Shown here: piece by piece, positions 8,220 through 15,357 of the stretch | Layout: each line of letters begins with the position of its first letter | Numbering within the stretch: the stretch's first letter is position 1 | Assembly (NCBI GenBank): GCA_902798705.1 | Contig: CADBXS010000033.1 | Coordinates: forward strand, 1 to 45,371 | Source of the DNA: an uncultured Bacteroidales bacterium | GTDB taxonomy: Bacteria; Bacteroidota; Bacteroidia; Bacteroidales; Bacteroidaceae | Reading direction: 5' to 3' | Length of the DNA stretch: 45,371 nt | The notes under the pieces: model-generated | Told to the model about the DNA's origin: nothing | The model's input: only the letters and a program-made list of their open reading frames with translations | The model's database searches: none | Translations under genes and position numbers: made by a program

Positions 8220-9725
8220 CTATTGCAAGCGGAAGACAATAGGAATGGTGAATTTCACACGCACAGCCTCGCCCCTCTGCTTGCCTGGCGTCCACCTTGG
8301 CATCATATTCACTACATGCAGTGCCTCGGCATCGAGTTCAGGACTTACCGATTTCACCACCTTCGCGTTCGAGATGCTACCATTCTTCTCCACGACAAAC
8401 ATCACGAGCACTCTGCCTTGCAGACCTTTCTCCTCAGCCTCCTTCGGGTACTTCACATGAGTTTGCAGGAATTTCATCAATTCTTCCATGCCTCCAGGAT
8501 ATGCTGGCATTTCCTCCACCATGTCGAAAACATCTTCACCATCGTAATCTTCAGCAGCCACCATTGCTTGGGCTGGCTCTGTGCGGATTCTGTCGTCAGA
8601 TTTCTCGGATGAAGCGTCTGAGCCAGCAGCCGACATGACAGTCAGCGTTTCCACTTCCCCATCCTTCCCTTGAATTTGCACTTGTTGCTTAACGACAGGC
8701 GATTGAAGGGTGTCAGCAGACACTGTAGCGGAAATTCCTTCCTGATTTTCGTTGTTGTTTTCAGAATTTTCACTAACTTTGCCACCGTCCTGCTTGCAAC
8801 TGCTGAGTTGCGGTGTGGCAAAAAGCAATGCGAGGAGCACTGCACAAGGCGCAAGATACAAGGCACGAGCCATGCGCCAAGGACTTGATTTCTTTTGTAA
8901 CATCATAGTGATACGTTTTTTTAACAAACTGTGATTGAAGCTGTTGGCAAAGGTGTAGGAGCTGGAGCCAACGGCTTTTTTAATAAGAAGTGATTGATAA
9001 TTGTAGGCAGTAATGCCCGCTGAGAGGACTGCATCGTCGGCTTGGTATTCATGCACATCGCGCAGGTCGAACTCGAGCAAATAGATGCACGGATTGAACC
9101 ACTGCAAGATTTTCATGAACTGAACCAACAACACATCGTAGGAATGGTGCAAACGTATATGCGCTTTTTCGTGAAGCAGAATGGTGCGTCCGTTCTGCTC
9201 GTAATCGCTTTCTGAAATCACGATGGAATGCATCCACGAGAAGGGAACCACGGATGCAGCATGACAATAGAGCGTGTCGCCATCGAGCTTGTCGGTCCAA
9301 AGGCAACCACTCCGTATGAAACGTTTCATGCGGATGTAGTTCTTCAGACGGAAAGACAATGCCACTGCCACACCTATTATATAAATAAGGGCGAGGGTGA
9401 ACTGCCAATTGAAGGCTGGCTTTTGTTCTACGCCCGAAACGACCACTTCGGGCAAGAGAAACGCCTTGCGAAAACCTTCCTGCATCTCCATCAAGGCTTG
9501 TGGCATTCCGAATTCAATCACACCATGGGATGCCGTTTCAATCCGCAGGGCTGGCACATCGAGCAAAGGAATGAGGAAAGAAAGCGCGAGGATGGAAAGC
9601 AGCACAATGCGGTTAAAACGGAAGAACTTCTCCCGTCGTAACAACAAGGCAAATGGCAACCAAAGAACAGTCAAAACCAAAGCCGATTTGATGGAAAAAA
9701 GTACGATGAATTCGAGCATTTCCAT
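8220..9725 (-). CDS. BlaR1-like M56 metallopeptidase sensor with TonB C-terminal domain
   Basis: This encodes 501 residues from the ATG at 9725, preceded by a strong AAAGGAGGTGA Shine-Dalgarno; a TTG start at 9746 is less likely. The N-terminal part has membrane helices near residues 5-26, 38-56 and 108-128 and a fourth near 290-305. The zinc peptidase site is HEKAH at 185-189, with HEYQAD at 225-230 as the third ligand region. The periplasmic linker is rich in Asn, Glu and Gln. Residues 406-501 (PAYPGGMEEL ... RVKFTIPIVF) form a TonB-type C-terminal domain, an arrangement common in Bacteroidetes. One nucleotide separates it from the blaI-like gene. Signalling by proteolysis of the repressor is the family model; the signal is unknown, and no beta-lactamase is adjacent. 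Confidence 0.85.
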   Translation of the reverse strand: MEMLEFIVLFSIKSALVLTVLWLPFALLLRREKFFRFNRIVLLSILALSFLIPLLDVPALRIETASHGVIEFGMPQALMEMQEGFRKAFLLPEVVVSGVEQKPAFNWQFTLALIYIIGVAVALSFRLKNYIRMKRFIRSGCLWTDKLDGDTLYCHAASVVPFSWMHSIVISESDYEQNGRTILLHEKAHIRLHHSYDVLLVQFMKILQWFNPCIYLLEFDLRDVHEYQADDAVLSAGITAYNYQSLLIKKAVGSSSYTFANSFNHSLLKKRITMMLQKKSSPWRMARALYLAPCAVLLALLFATPQLSSCKQDGGKVSENSENNNENQEGISATVSADTLQSPVVKQQVQIQGKDGEVETLTVMSAAGSDASSEKSDDRIRTEPAQAMVAAEDYDGEDVFDMVEEMPAYPGGMEELMKFLQTHVKYPKEAEEKGLQGRVLVMFVVEKNGSISNAKVVKSVSPELDAEALHVVNMMPRWTPGKQRGEAVRVKFTIPIVFRLQ

Positions 9726-9726
9726 A

Positions 9727-10110
9727 TCATTCACCTCCTTTCTCAATCATTTCGAATAGTTTCTGGATTTCGTCATCCGACATCTGCTCTTCTTTCACGA
9801 AGAAGGAGAGGAAGGAAGAAGCGGAACCCCCAAAGAAATTATCCTTCACATCCTTCATCACTCGCCTCGTGTATTCGTCCTTCGACAAAAGTGGGCGATA
9901 GATGAACAGACGAGTGCCATTGCCCGCCTTTTCCGCTGCTAAAAATCCCTTGTTGATGAGAATCTTCACAAAGGTTGCAATCGTGGTATAAGCAGGTTTG
10001 GGTTCTTCGTAATGCTCAATGATTTCCGCCACGGTGCCCTTCCCTGCTGGCATCGACCAAAGTGCGTTCATCACTTGCATCTCGCTGCGTGTCAATGTGT
10101 ATTGTTTCAT
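9727..10110 (-). CDS. BlaI/MecI-family transcriptional repressor
   Basis: This encodes 127 residues, the usual size for the family. The N-terminal winged helix-turn-helix runs from LTRSEMQVMNALW to about residue 75, and the C-terminal helical part would dimerise. It is the first gene of a two-gene operon with the M56 sensor. The upstream region has two short dyads over the promoter (10145-10183), as expected for autorepression. In the family model, the sensor's peptidase activity inactivates the repressor and derepresses targets. Targets other than its own operon are not visible here. Confidence 0.9.
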   Translation of the reverse strand: MKQYTLTRSEMQVMNALWSMPAGKGTVAEIIEHYEEPKPAYTTIATFVKILINKGFLAAEKAGNGTRLFIYRPLLSKDEYTRRVMKDVKDNFFGGSASSFLSFFVKEEQMSDDEIQKLFEMIEKGGE

Positions 10111-10144
10111 AACCGAATTGAAACTGATGGTTGTTTTCAGTTTC

Positions 10145-10183
10145 CAAAGTTAATTCTAAATTTTTAGAAAACTAAAAGTTTAG
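10145..10183 (-). promoter_or_regulatory. blaI promoter with overlapping operator dyads
   Basis: The minus-strand -7 box TAACTTTG is at 10152-10145. Immediately upstream are two dyads: TTCTAA-N4-TTAGAA (10154-10169) and CTAAA-AG-TTTAG (10172-10183). Their position over the -33/-7 spacer fits repression by the BlaI-type protein encoded 35 bp downstream. Confidence 0.6.
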
Positions 10184-10241
10184 AAAAGAAAAATCGTGCT
10201 ATTCCTAAAAGTTTAACGTTCTTTTTTAGAAATAGCACGAT
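10183..10241 (-). terminator. Terminator of pgpH
   Basis: An 11-bp stem (10193-10203 with 10231-10241) is extended by an inner CTAAAA/TTTTAG stem. On the minus strand it is followed by TTTTCTTTTC. It closes the thrA-pgpH transcription unit, 55 bp after the pgpH stop. Confidence 0.7.
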
Positions 10242-10295
10242 GTTTTTTAGATGTTAACAAAAGCAACAGGGAAAGGCTGAAGCAGATTGCAGAAC

Positions 10296-12458
10296 TTACA
10301 ATTTCGGTACTTCAGGCTTCTCCAGCTCTTCGTCTGGCTTTGGTTGGAGTTCAGGATAGGAGATGCGTGTGTGGTAGATGATTTTGAGACGATCCTTCAT
10401 GGTCGATTTGGCGATAGAGATGTCGCGAAGGGTGATATCGCACTCATTGAAGAATCCCTCGCTCATCTGTGCATCGACAATCTTATCGACAATACCGCTG
10501 ACACTGTCCTCGGTGTATTCCTTCAAGGAACGGGATGCAGCTTCCACTCCGTCGCACATCATGAGGATGGCTTCCTCGGCTGTGGTAGGGTTTGGTCCTG
10601 GATAGGTGAAAGGTGCCTCATCCACTTCCTCGTCGGGATGCTCGTTCTTGTAGCTGATGTAGAAATAGCGCACCTTGCCATGGCCATGATGGGTGAGAAT
10701 GAAACGCTTGATGATGTCGGGAAGACGGTATTGGCTGGCGAGTTCCACACCATAGGTGACATGCTCAATGATGGCAGCGGCACTACGTTGCGCGGAGAGG
10801 CGTGTGTGAGGGTTGATGTTACCCTGATTCTCTGTGAAGTAGCCTGGATGACGCGTCTTTCCGATATCGTGGTAGAGCGCACCGGTACGCACGAGCTGCA
10901 CCTTTGCACCAAGTTTCTTAGCCACTTCCGTAGCAAGGTTCGACACCTGCATGGAGTGTTGGAAAGTGCCAGGACAGGACTCGGAGAGAGTTTGAAGGAG
11001 AGGATGGTTGATGTTGGAAAGTTCAACGAGTGTGACATCGCTGACGAATCCGAAGGAGCGCTCAAGTGCCCACAACATAGGATAAGTGAAGAGGAGGCAC
11101 ACGCCGTTAATGAGGAAATAGGTGAAGTTGCTTCGGTCTATTTCCTGCAAGGATACGCCTACGGTCAGTTCGTAGGCAATGTAAAAGACAGCGTATGAGA
11201 TGGTGATGAGAAAGGCTGTCTGGAACACCTGCGAACGCTGTTGCAGTTCGCGCAGTGTCTGAATGGCGATGAGTCCTGCCACCATCTGCAAGAGGATGAA
11301 CTCGTAAGGATAAGTGAGTACGAGGGAAATGAGGAGAACCGCACCCGTGTGGAACACGAAGGCGGTGCGAGAATCGAGGAAGACACGAACGACGATTGGC
11401 ACGAAGCAGACAGGTACCATGAAGATGTGGTAGAAATGCTGCGACACCATCAGGGATGCCACAACGCTGAATACCACGACGAGCAGGTAGAGCAGCAAGG
11501 CACAGCGCCAATTCTGCCAGTAGTCGCGACGGAAGAGGAATACGAAAGACGCCAGAACAGATAGGATGATAAGCACCATGACGTATTGCCCACAGATGAT
11601 GTATGGCAAGCGGTCGTTCTCCAAATCCTCTTCGGCCACGACCTTGTAGTAGGACTTCAGCTTGAGATAGATTTCGGGAGTGACAATTTCGCCTCGCGAG
11701 ACGATGCGCTCTCCTGCCACCACAAGTCCCACACCTCGCGGTATGTGGGAGAGCAGGTCTTCGCACTCCTCGTTCGACTTCTCACGGTCGAGTCGAGCAT
11801 TTTCCTCCAGTACGAGATTGATGTTGAGACGTGCCAATATGTTAGGCGAGAATCGCTCCCTGTCGTAGTTCATGATGAACTGGTAGGCACTCTGCGTGGA
11901 GAAGATGCTGGAGAAAGGTACGGAACGCGCCACATTGTTGTTGATGAGTCGCACGGCTCCTACTCCCTCGTTCTGCAAACTGTCGTACACTTGTGGCGAG
12001 ATGATGCCACGGGAATAGACAGTGTCGAGCAACTGAATCACGTGTGATACGTAAGGTGCCATCTCCTTGTCGCTGATGGCCTTCACCTTTTCATCGGAGC
12101 CGAGCGTATTCACTTCCACCGACCTGATTTTCGAAATCATGGCAGGACGGATGGTGGCATTCACGTTGAAGTAAGGCTGAAACGCCCTGCGCACACTGTC
12201 CTCCTGCGCTCGAATGGCAGAGTCGCTCATCTCAATGTTGAATTTCTGCTTAGCAAACAAATCGCCATAACGCCACGGATAGCCTTCGCGGTACTCGTAG
12301 TTGAAGGTGGCCGAACGCGGCATGAAATTGACGATGATGAAGGTGGACACCACAACAGTGAGCACCATGCGAATCCACACGGCTCGATTTTGCTGCTTTC
12401 CGATGCTCGTCTTGGGAGCATTGGGAGCTGTTTGTTGTTTGAATAAGCGAAAATCCAT
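10296..12458 (-). CDS. pgpH: 7TM-HD family cyclic-di-AMP phosphodiesterase (PgpH-like)
   Basis: This encodes 720 residues. There is one membrane helix at about 29-46, then an extracytoplasmic helical domain (7TMR-HDED type) to about 285, seven further membrane helices to about 465, and a cytoplasmic HD domain. In the HD domain, His 501 (GTFQHSMQ), HD at 530-531 (LYHDIGK) and His 590-591 (LTHHGHG) give the metal ligands. PgpH enzymes hydrolyse c-di-AMP to pApA, controlling osmotic and cell-wall homeostasis. Its start lies 33 bp after the thrC stop, so it is probably co-transcribed with the thr genes. Its length is normal and no lesion is seen. Confidence 0.9.
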   Translation of the reverse strand: MDFRLFKQQTAPNAPKTSIGKQQNRAVWIRMVLTVVVSTFIIVNFMPRSATFNYEYREGYPWRYGDLFAKQKFNIEMSDSAIRAQEDSVRRAFQPYFNVNATIRPAMISKIRSVEVNTLGSDEKVKAISDKEMAPYVSHVIQLLDTVYSRGIISPQVYDSLQNEGVGAVRLINNNVARSVPFSSIFSTQSAYQFIMNYDRERFSPNILARLNINLVLEENARLDREKSNEECEDLLSHIPRGVGLVVAGERIVSRGEIVTPEIYLKLKSYYKVVAEEDLENDRLPYIICGQYVMVLIILSVLASFVFLFRRDYWQNWRCALLLYLLVVVFSVVASLMVSQHFYHIFMVPVCFVPIVVRVFLDSRTAFVFHTGAVLLISLVLTYPYEFILLQMVAGLIAIQTLRELQQRSQVFQTAFLITISYAVFYIAYELTVGVSLQEIDRSNFTYFLINGVCLLFTYPMLWALERSFGFVSDVTLVELSNINHPLLQTLSESCPGTFQHSMQVSNLATEVAKKLGAKVQLVRTGALYHDIGKTRHPGYFTENQGNINPHTRLSAQRSAAAIIEHVTYGVELASQYRLPDIIKRFILTHHGHGKVRYFYISYKNEHPDEEVDEAPFTYPGPNPTTAEEAILMMCDGVEAASRSLKEYTEDSVSGIVDKIVDAQMSEGFFNECDITLRDISIAKSTMKDRLKIIYHTRISYPELQPKPDEELEKPEVPKL

Positions 12459-12491
12459 TCGGGGTATTTAATGAAAAATGAAGAATGAAGA

Positions 12492-13732
12492 CTATCTACT
12501 CATCAAGAAAGCCTTGAAGTCGGCAAAGTGCTTGCTCATGGCAACACTCTGCTTCTTGCCCTCCATGAAGGCGGCGAGCTTAGCAGGAATCTGCACCTTC
12601 TCGGCAATGATACCTTCAACAGTAGAGAGGAACTTGGCAGGATGAGCTGTTTCGAGGAATACACCCACTTCGCCTTCCTTCAAGCCTTCGCAAAGGGCAC
12701 GATAGCCAACGGCTCCGTGAGGGTCGCACAGATAGCCCGTCTGCTGGTAAGCCGAACGGATGCTCTCGGCAATCTGCTCGTCGGTGTAGGTGCAACCGCT
12801 GATGTCTGCGGTGATGGCAGCGTGGTCCTTATGGTAGAGGTCGTAGATGCGAGCAAAGTTCGAAGGGTCGCCCACGTCCATAGCATTGGCAATGGTTTGG
12901 ACGGAAGGACGAGGATTGTATTCACCCGTCTGCAAGTAATTGTAGAAGATGTCGTTGGCGTTGTTGGCAGCGATGAATCGCTTGATAGGGAGTCCCATGC
13001 GCTTGCCAAAGAGTCCCGAGCAGATGTTGCCGAAGTTGCCCGATGGCACGCAAACAACGAGATTGTCAGCCAGTCCCAGACGCTTCATCTGAGCGTATGC
13101 ATAGAAATAATAGAAAGACTGAGGAAGAAAACGAGCCACATTGATGGAATTGGCAGAGGTGAGCTTCATGTGCTGATTCAGTTCTGCATCCATGAAAGCG
13201 GTCTTCACCAATGCCTGGCAGTCGTCGAACACGCCATCCACCTCCACGGCTGTGATGTTCTGGCCGAGTGTTGTGAACTGGCATTCCTGAATAGGGCTGA
13301 CCTTACCTTTTGGATAGAGGACATACACGTGGATGCCATCCACGCCGAGGAAACCGTTTGCCACGGCAGAACCCGTGTCGCCCGATGTAGCAACCAGCAC
13401 ATTCACCAAGTCGCTCTGTCCTTCCTTCTTGATGAAATACTGCAGGAGTCGAGCCATGAAGCGGGCACCCACATCCTTGAATGCCAGCGTAGGACCATGG
13501 AAGAGTTCGAGCGAATAGATGTTGTCCTTCACCTTCTGCACAGGGCAATCGAAGGACAGCGTGTCATAGACGATGCGCTTTAGGTCGTCGGCAGGCACAT
13601 CCTCACCGAAGAAAGCATCGGCAACAGTGTGCGCTCAGGCATATAGAGTCCACGGTCCTCTGCCAGTCCTTTCACCACAGCCTTCTCAAGGCTTGCGAGG
13701 GGTGCTTGTCCGTTTGTACTATAAAATTTCAT
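12492..13732 (-). pseudogene. thrC: Threonine synthase gene with internal out-of-frame deletion
   Basis: From ATG at 13732, 34 codons encode the typical start of threonine synthase (MKFYSTNGQAPLASLEKAVV ... LYMPER). The frame then shifts and ends at TAA 13580-13582. The correct frame resumes as TVADAFFGEDVPADDLK and runs intact to 12492, including the PLP-lysine region HGPTLAFKDVG and the glycine-rich loop ATSGDTGSA. Homologues have about 25 residues between these two segments, so about 75 bases plus a frame remainder are missing around 13618-13633. A GTG at 13598 could start a shortened protein without the N-terminal domain. Threonine synthase makes threonine from O-phosphohomoserine. Either the strain has lost it or the sequence contains an error here. 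Confidence 0.8.
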
Positions 13733-13750
13733 ATTAAGTGTAATGTTTTT

Positions 13751-13875
13751 TTAACCTTAACCATAACCCTAACCTTAACTTTCCATCCGGATGGTGGTTA
13801 AGGCAATGGTTGATTTCTGCGAGATTTTATGTCATTCCACTCCCCTCTCCCCTTGGAGAGGGGCCGGGGGTGAGG
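13751..13875. repeat. Composite 123-bp spacer repeat, thrC-apgM copy
   Basis: It contains AACCTTAACC-type TAACCC runs, the perfect palindrome CCATCCGGATGG (13783-13794), then the CCCCTCTCC hairpin with GGGGGTGAGGC. The spacer between thrA and apgM holds a collinear copy with identical internal distances (30 nt from AACCTT to the palindrome, 56 nt from the palindrome to the hairpin unit). Confidence 0.8.
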
Positions 13876-13881
13876 CTTTTT

Positions 13882-15150
13882 TTATATCGCCATCAATTCA
13901 TTGATAAACTCGTCTTTGCGAAGCAGTCCGTAATAGCCTTCCTTGCATGTTTCCTCGTCGTAGGTGAGGACGCTGTCGGGCTCCATGCCTGGGGCATAGA
14001 TGATGAACGGCACAGGCTCGTTCACATGGATGCGCATTTCTACAGGCGTTGGATGGTCGGGAAGGATGGCGATACACACAGGTTCGCTCCAGTTGCGCAC
14101 TTCGTTGTAGATAGGTTCGATAAGACGATGGTCGAGATAGTTGATGGCACGCAGTTTCAGTTCCAAGTCGCCGTCATGTCCCGCCTCGTCGGTGGCTTCC
14201 ACATGCACAAACACGAAGTCCTGTTTTCTCAGTGCCTCGATAGCAGCCTGTGCCTTCCCCTCGTAGTTGGTGTTGGCCAGTCCTGTTGCACCTTCCACCT
14301 CGATGATATTCAGTCCCGCATAGTGTCCGATGCCACGAATCAAGTCAACAGCAGAAATCACGGAACCCGTCTTCACCTGCGGATGGAGCTGCTGCAAGGT
14401 CTGCATACTTGGGCGATAGCCTCCACTCCATGGCCAGATGCTATTGGCAGGGCGTTCACCCTTCTGCACCTTGGCTTGGTTGTAGGGATGAACAGCGAGC
14501 AACTCTTGCGACTTCAGTATGAGGTCGTTGAGCAAGTCGGCCATCTCCTGTCCTGTCATCCGCTCATGCCTACCACCCTTTGCATCCACATACACATCGT
14601 GCTTGTTCTCCCAACCCGTTTCTGCCGTCACGAGCAGTGGTCGCCAAGGCTCGTTGGGATGATCGTGAGGAGGATTGCAGACAACGTGCTTGTTTCCGCC
14701 CTTGATGACGAGCAGATGGCGGTACTGGATACCAGCAATGAAGCGCACTCGCTCGTTGCTCAGGTGCTCGTTGAGATAGTCAATCAGCACACGGGCATCC
14801 TCAGTTTCGAGGTTTCCACCGTTGTGCGTGATGATATTGCCATCTTGCAGCGTGATGATATTGCAACGGATGGCGAAGTCGTCGTCGGTCATTTCGTAAC
14901 CGATGGAAGCAGCTTCCAGCGGTCCACGTCCTTCATACACCTTGTTCAGGTCGTAACCCATGATGGACGTATTGGCCACCTCACTGCCTGGAGGAAAACC
15001 CTCGGGCACGGTGATGAGTCGTCCCGTCCGTCCTTTTCGTGCCAACATGTCCATATAGGGTTTGTCGGCAGATTGCAACAGCGTCTTTCCTCCCAGTCGT
15101 TCCACTGGATGGTCAGCCATGCCGTCGCCTAATATAATAATATGTTTCAT
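13882..15150 (-). CDS. apgM: Cofactor-independent phosphoglycerate mutase (ApgM/homoserine-kinase-like)
   Basis: This encodes 422 residues from ATG at 15150. A longer open frame to 15369 is only translated repeat DNA. It belongs to the alkaline-phosphatase superfamily aPGM family: GDGMADHP at 8-15 with metal ligand Asp 9, and the nucleophile Ser 62 in ANTSIMGYD. Further ligands lie in HVEATDEAGHDGD and LPDHPTP. In Bacteroidetes this gene sits between thrA and thrC, where the otherwise missing homoserine kinase would be expected, so it is often regarded as a homoserine kinase candidate; aPGM activity is the family annotation. The context here is the same. The gene is intact. Confidence 0.85.
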   Translation of the reverse strand: MKHIIILGDGMADHPVERLGGKTLLQSADKPYMDMLARKGRTGRLITVPEGFPPGSEVANTSIMGYDLNKVYEGRGPLEAASIGYEMTDDDFAIRCNIITLQDGNIITHNGGNLETEDARVLIDYLNEHLSNERVRFIAGIQYRHLLVIKGGNKHVVCNPPHDHPNEPWRPLLVTAETGWENKHDVYVDAKGGRHERMTGQEMADLLNDLILKSQELLAVHPYNQAKVQKGERPANSIWPWSGGYRPSMQTLQQLHPQVKTGSVISAVDLIRGIGHYAGLNIIEVEGATGLANTNYEGKAQAAIEALRKQDFVFVHVEATDEAGHDGDLELKLRAINYLDHRLIEPIYNEVRNWSEPVCIAILPDHPTPVEMRIHVNEPVPFIIYAPGMEPDSVLTYDEETCKEGYYGLLRKDEFINELMAI

Positions 15151-15161
15151 CTTACTTTTTA

Positions 15162-15286
15162 TGAACCTTAACCCTAACTTTAACCCTAACTTTCCATCCG
15201 GATGGCGGTTAACGTTATGGTTATCGTTATCGTTGATTTTTGTCATTCTACTCCCCTCTCCCCTTGGAGAGGGGTTGGGGGTGAGG
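15162..15286. repeat. Composite 123-bp spacer repeat, apgM-thrA copy
   Basis: It has the same order and spacing as the copy at 13751-13875: TAACCC-rich start, CCATCCGGATGG at 15194-15205, GATTTTTGTCATTC, then the CCCCTCTCC hairpin and a T-run. Two further partial hairpin units follow at 15294-15321 and 15328-15357, filling the rest of the spacer up to the thrA stop. Confidence 0.8.
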
Positions 15287-15293
15287 CTTTTTT

Positions 15294-15357
15294 CCCCTTG
15301 GAGAGGGGCTGGGTGTGAGGCTTCCTTCTCTCCCCCTTGGGGGAGCTGGAGGGGGCT
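15294..15357. repeat. Two more copies of the CCCCTCTCC repeat
   Basis: CCCCTTGGAGAGGGG ... GGTGTGAGGC at 15294-15321 and a variant (CTCCCCCTTGGGGGAG) at 15328-15357 lie head to tail after the composite repeat, ending at the stop codon of thrA. Confidence 0.7.

Noticed and set aside
13753-13782. TAACCC runs as telomere-like DNA
   Set aside because: Only a few imperfect copies inside a spacer repeat on a bacterial chromosome.
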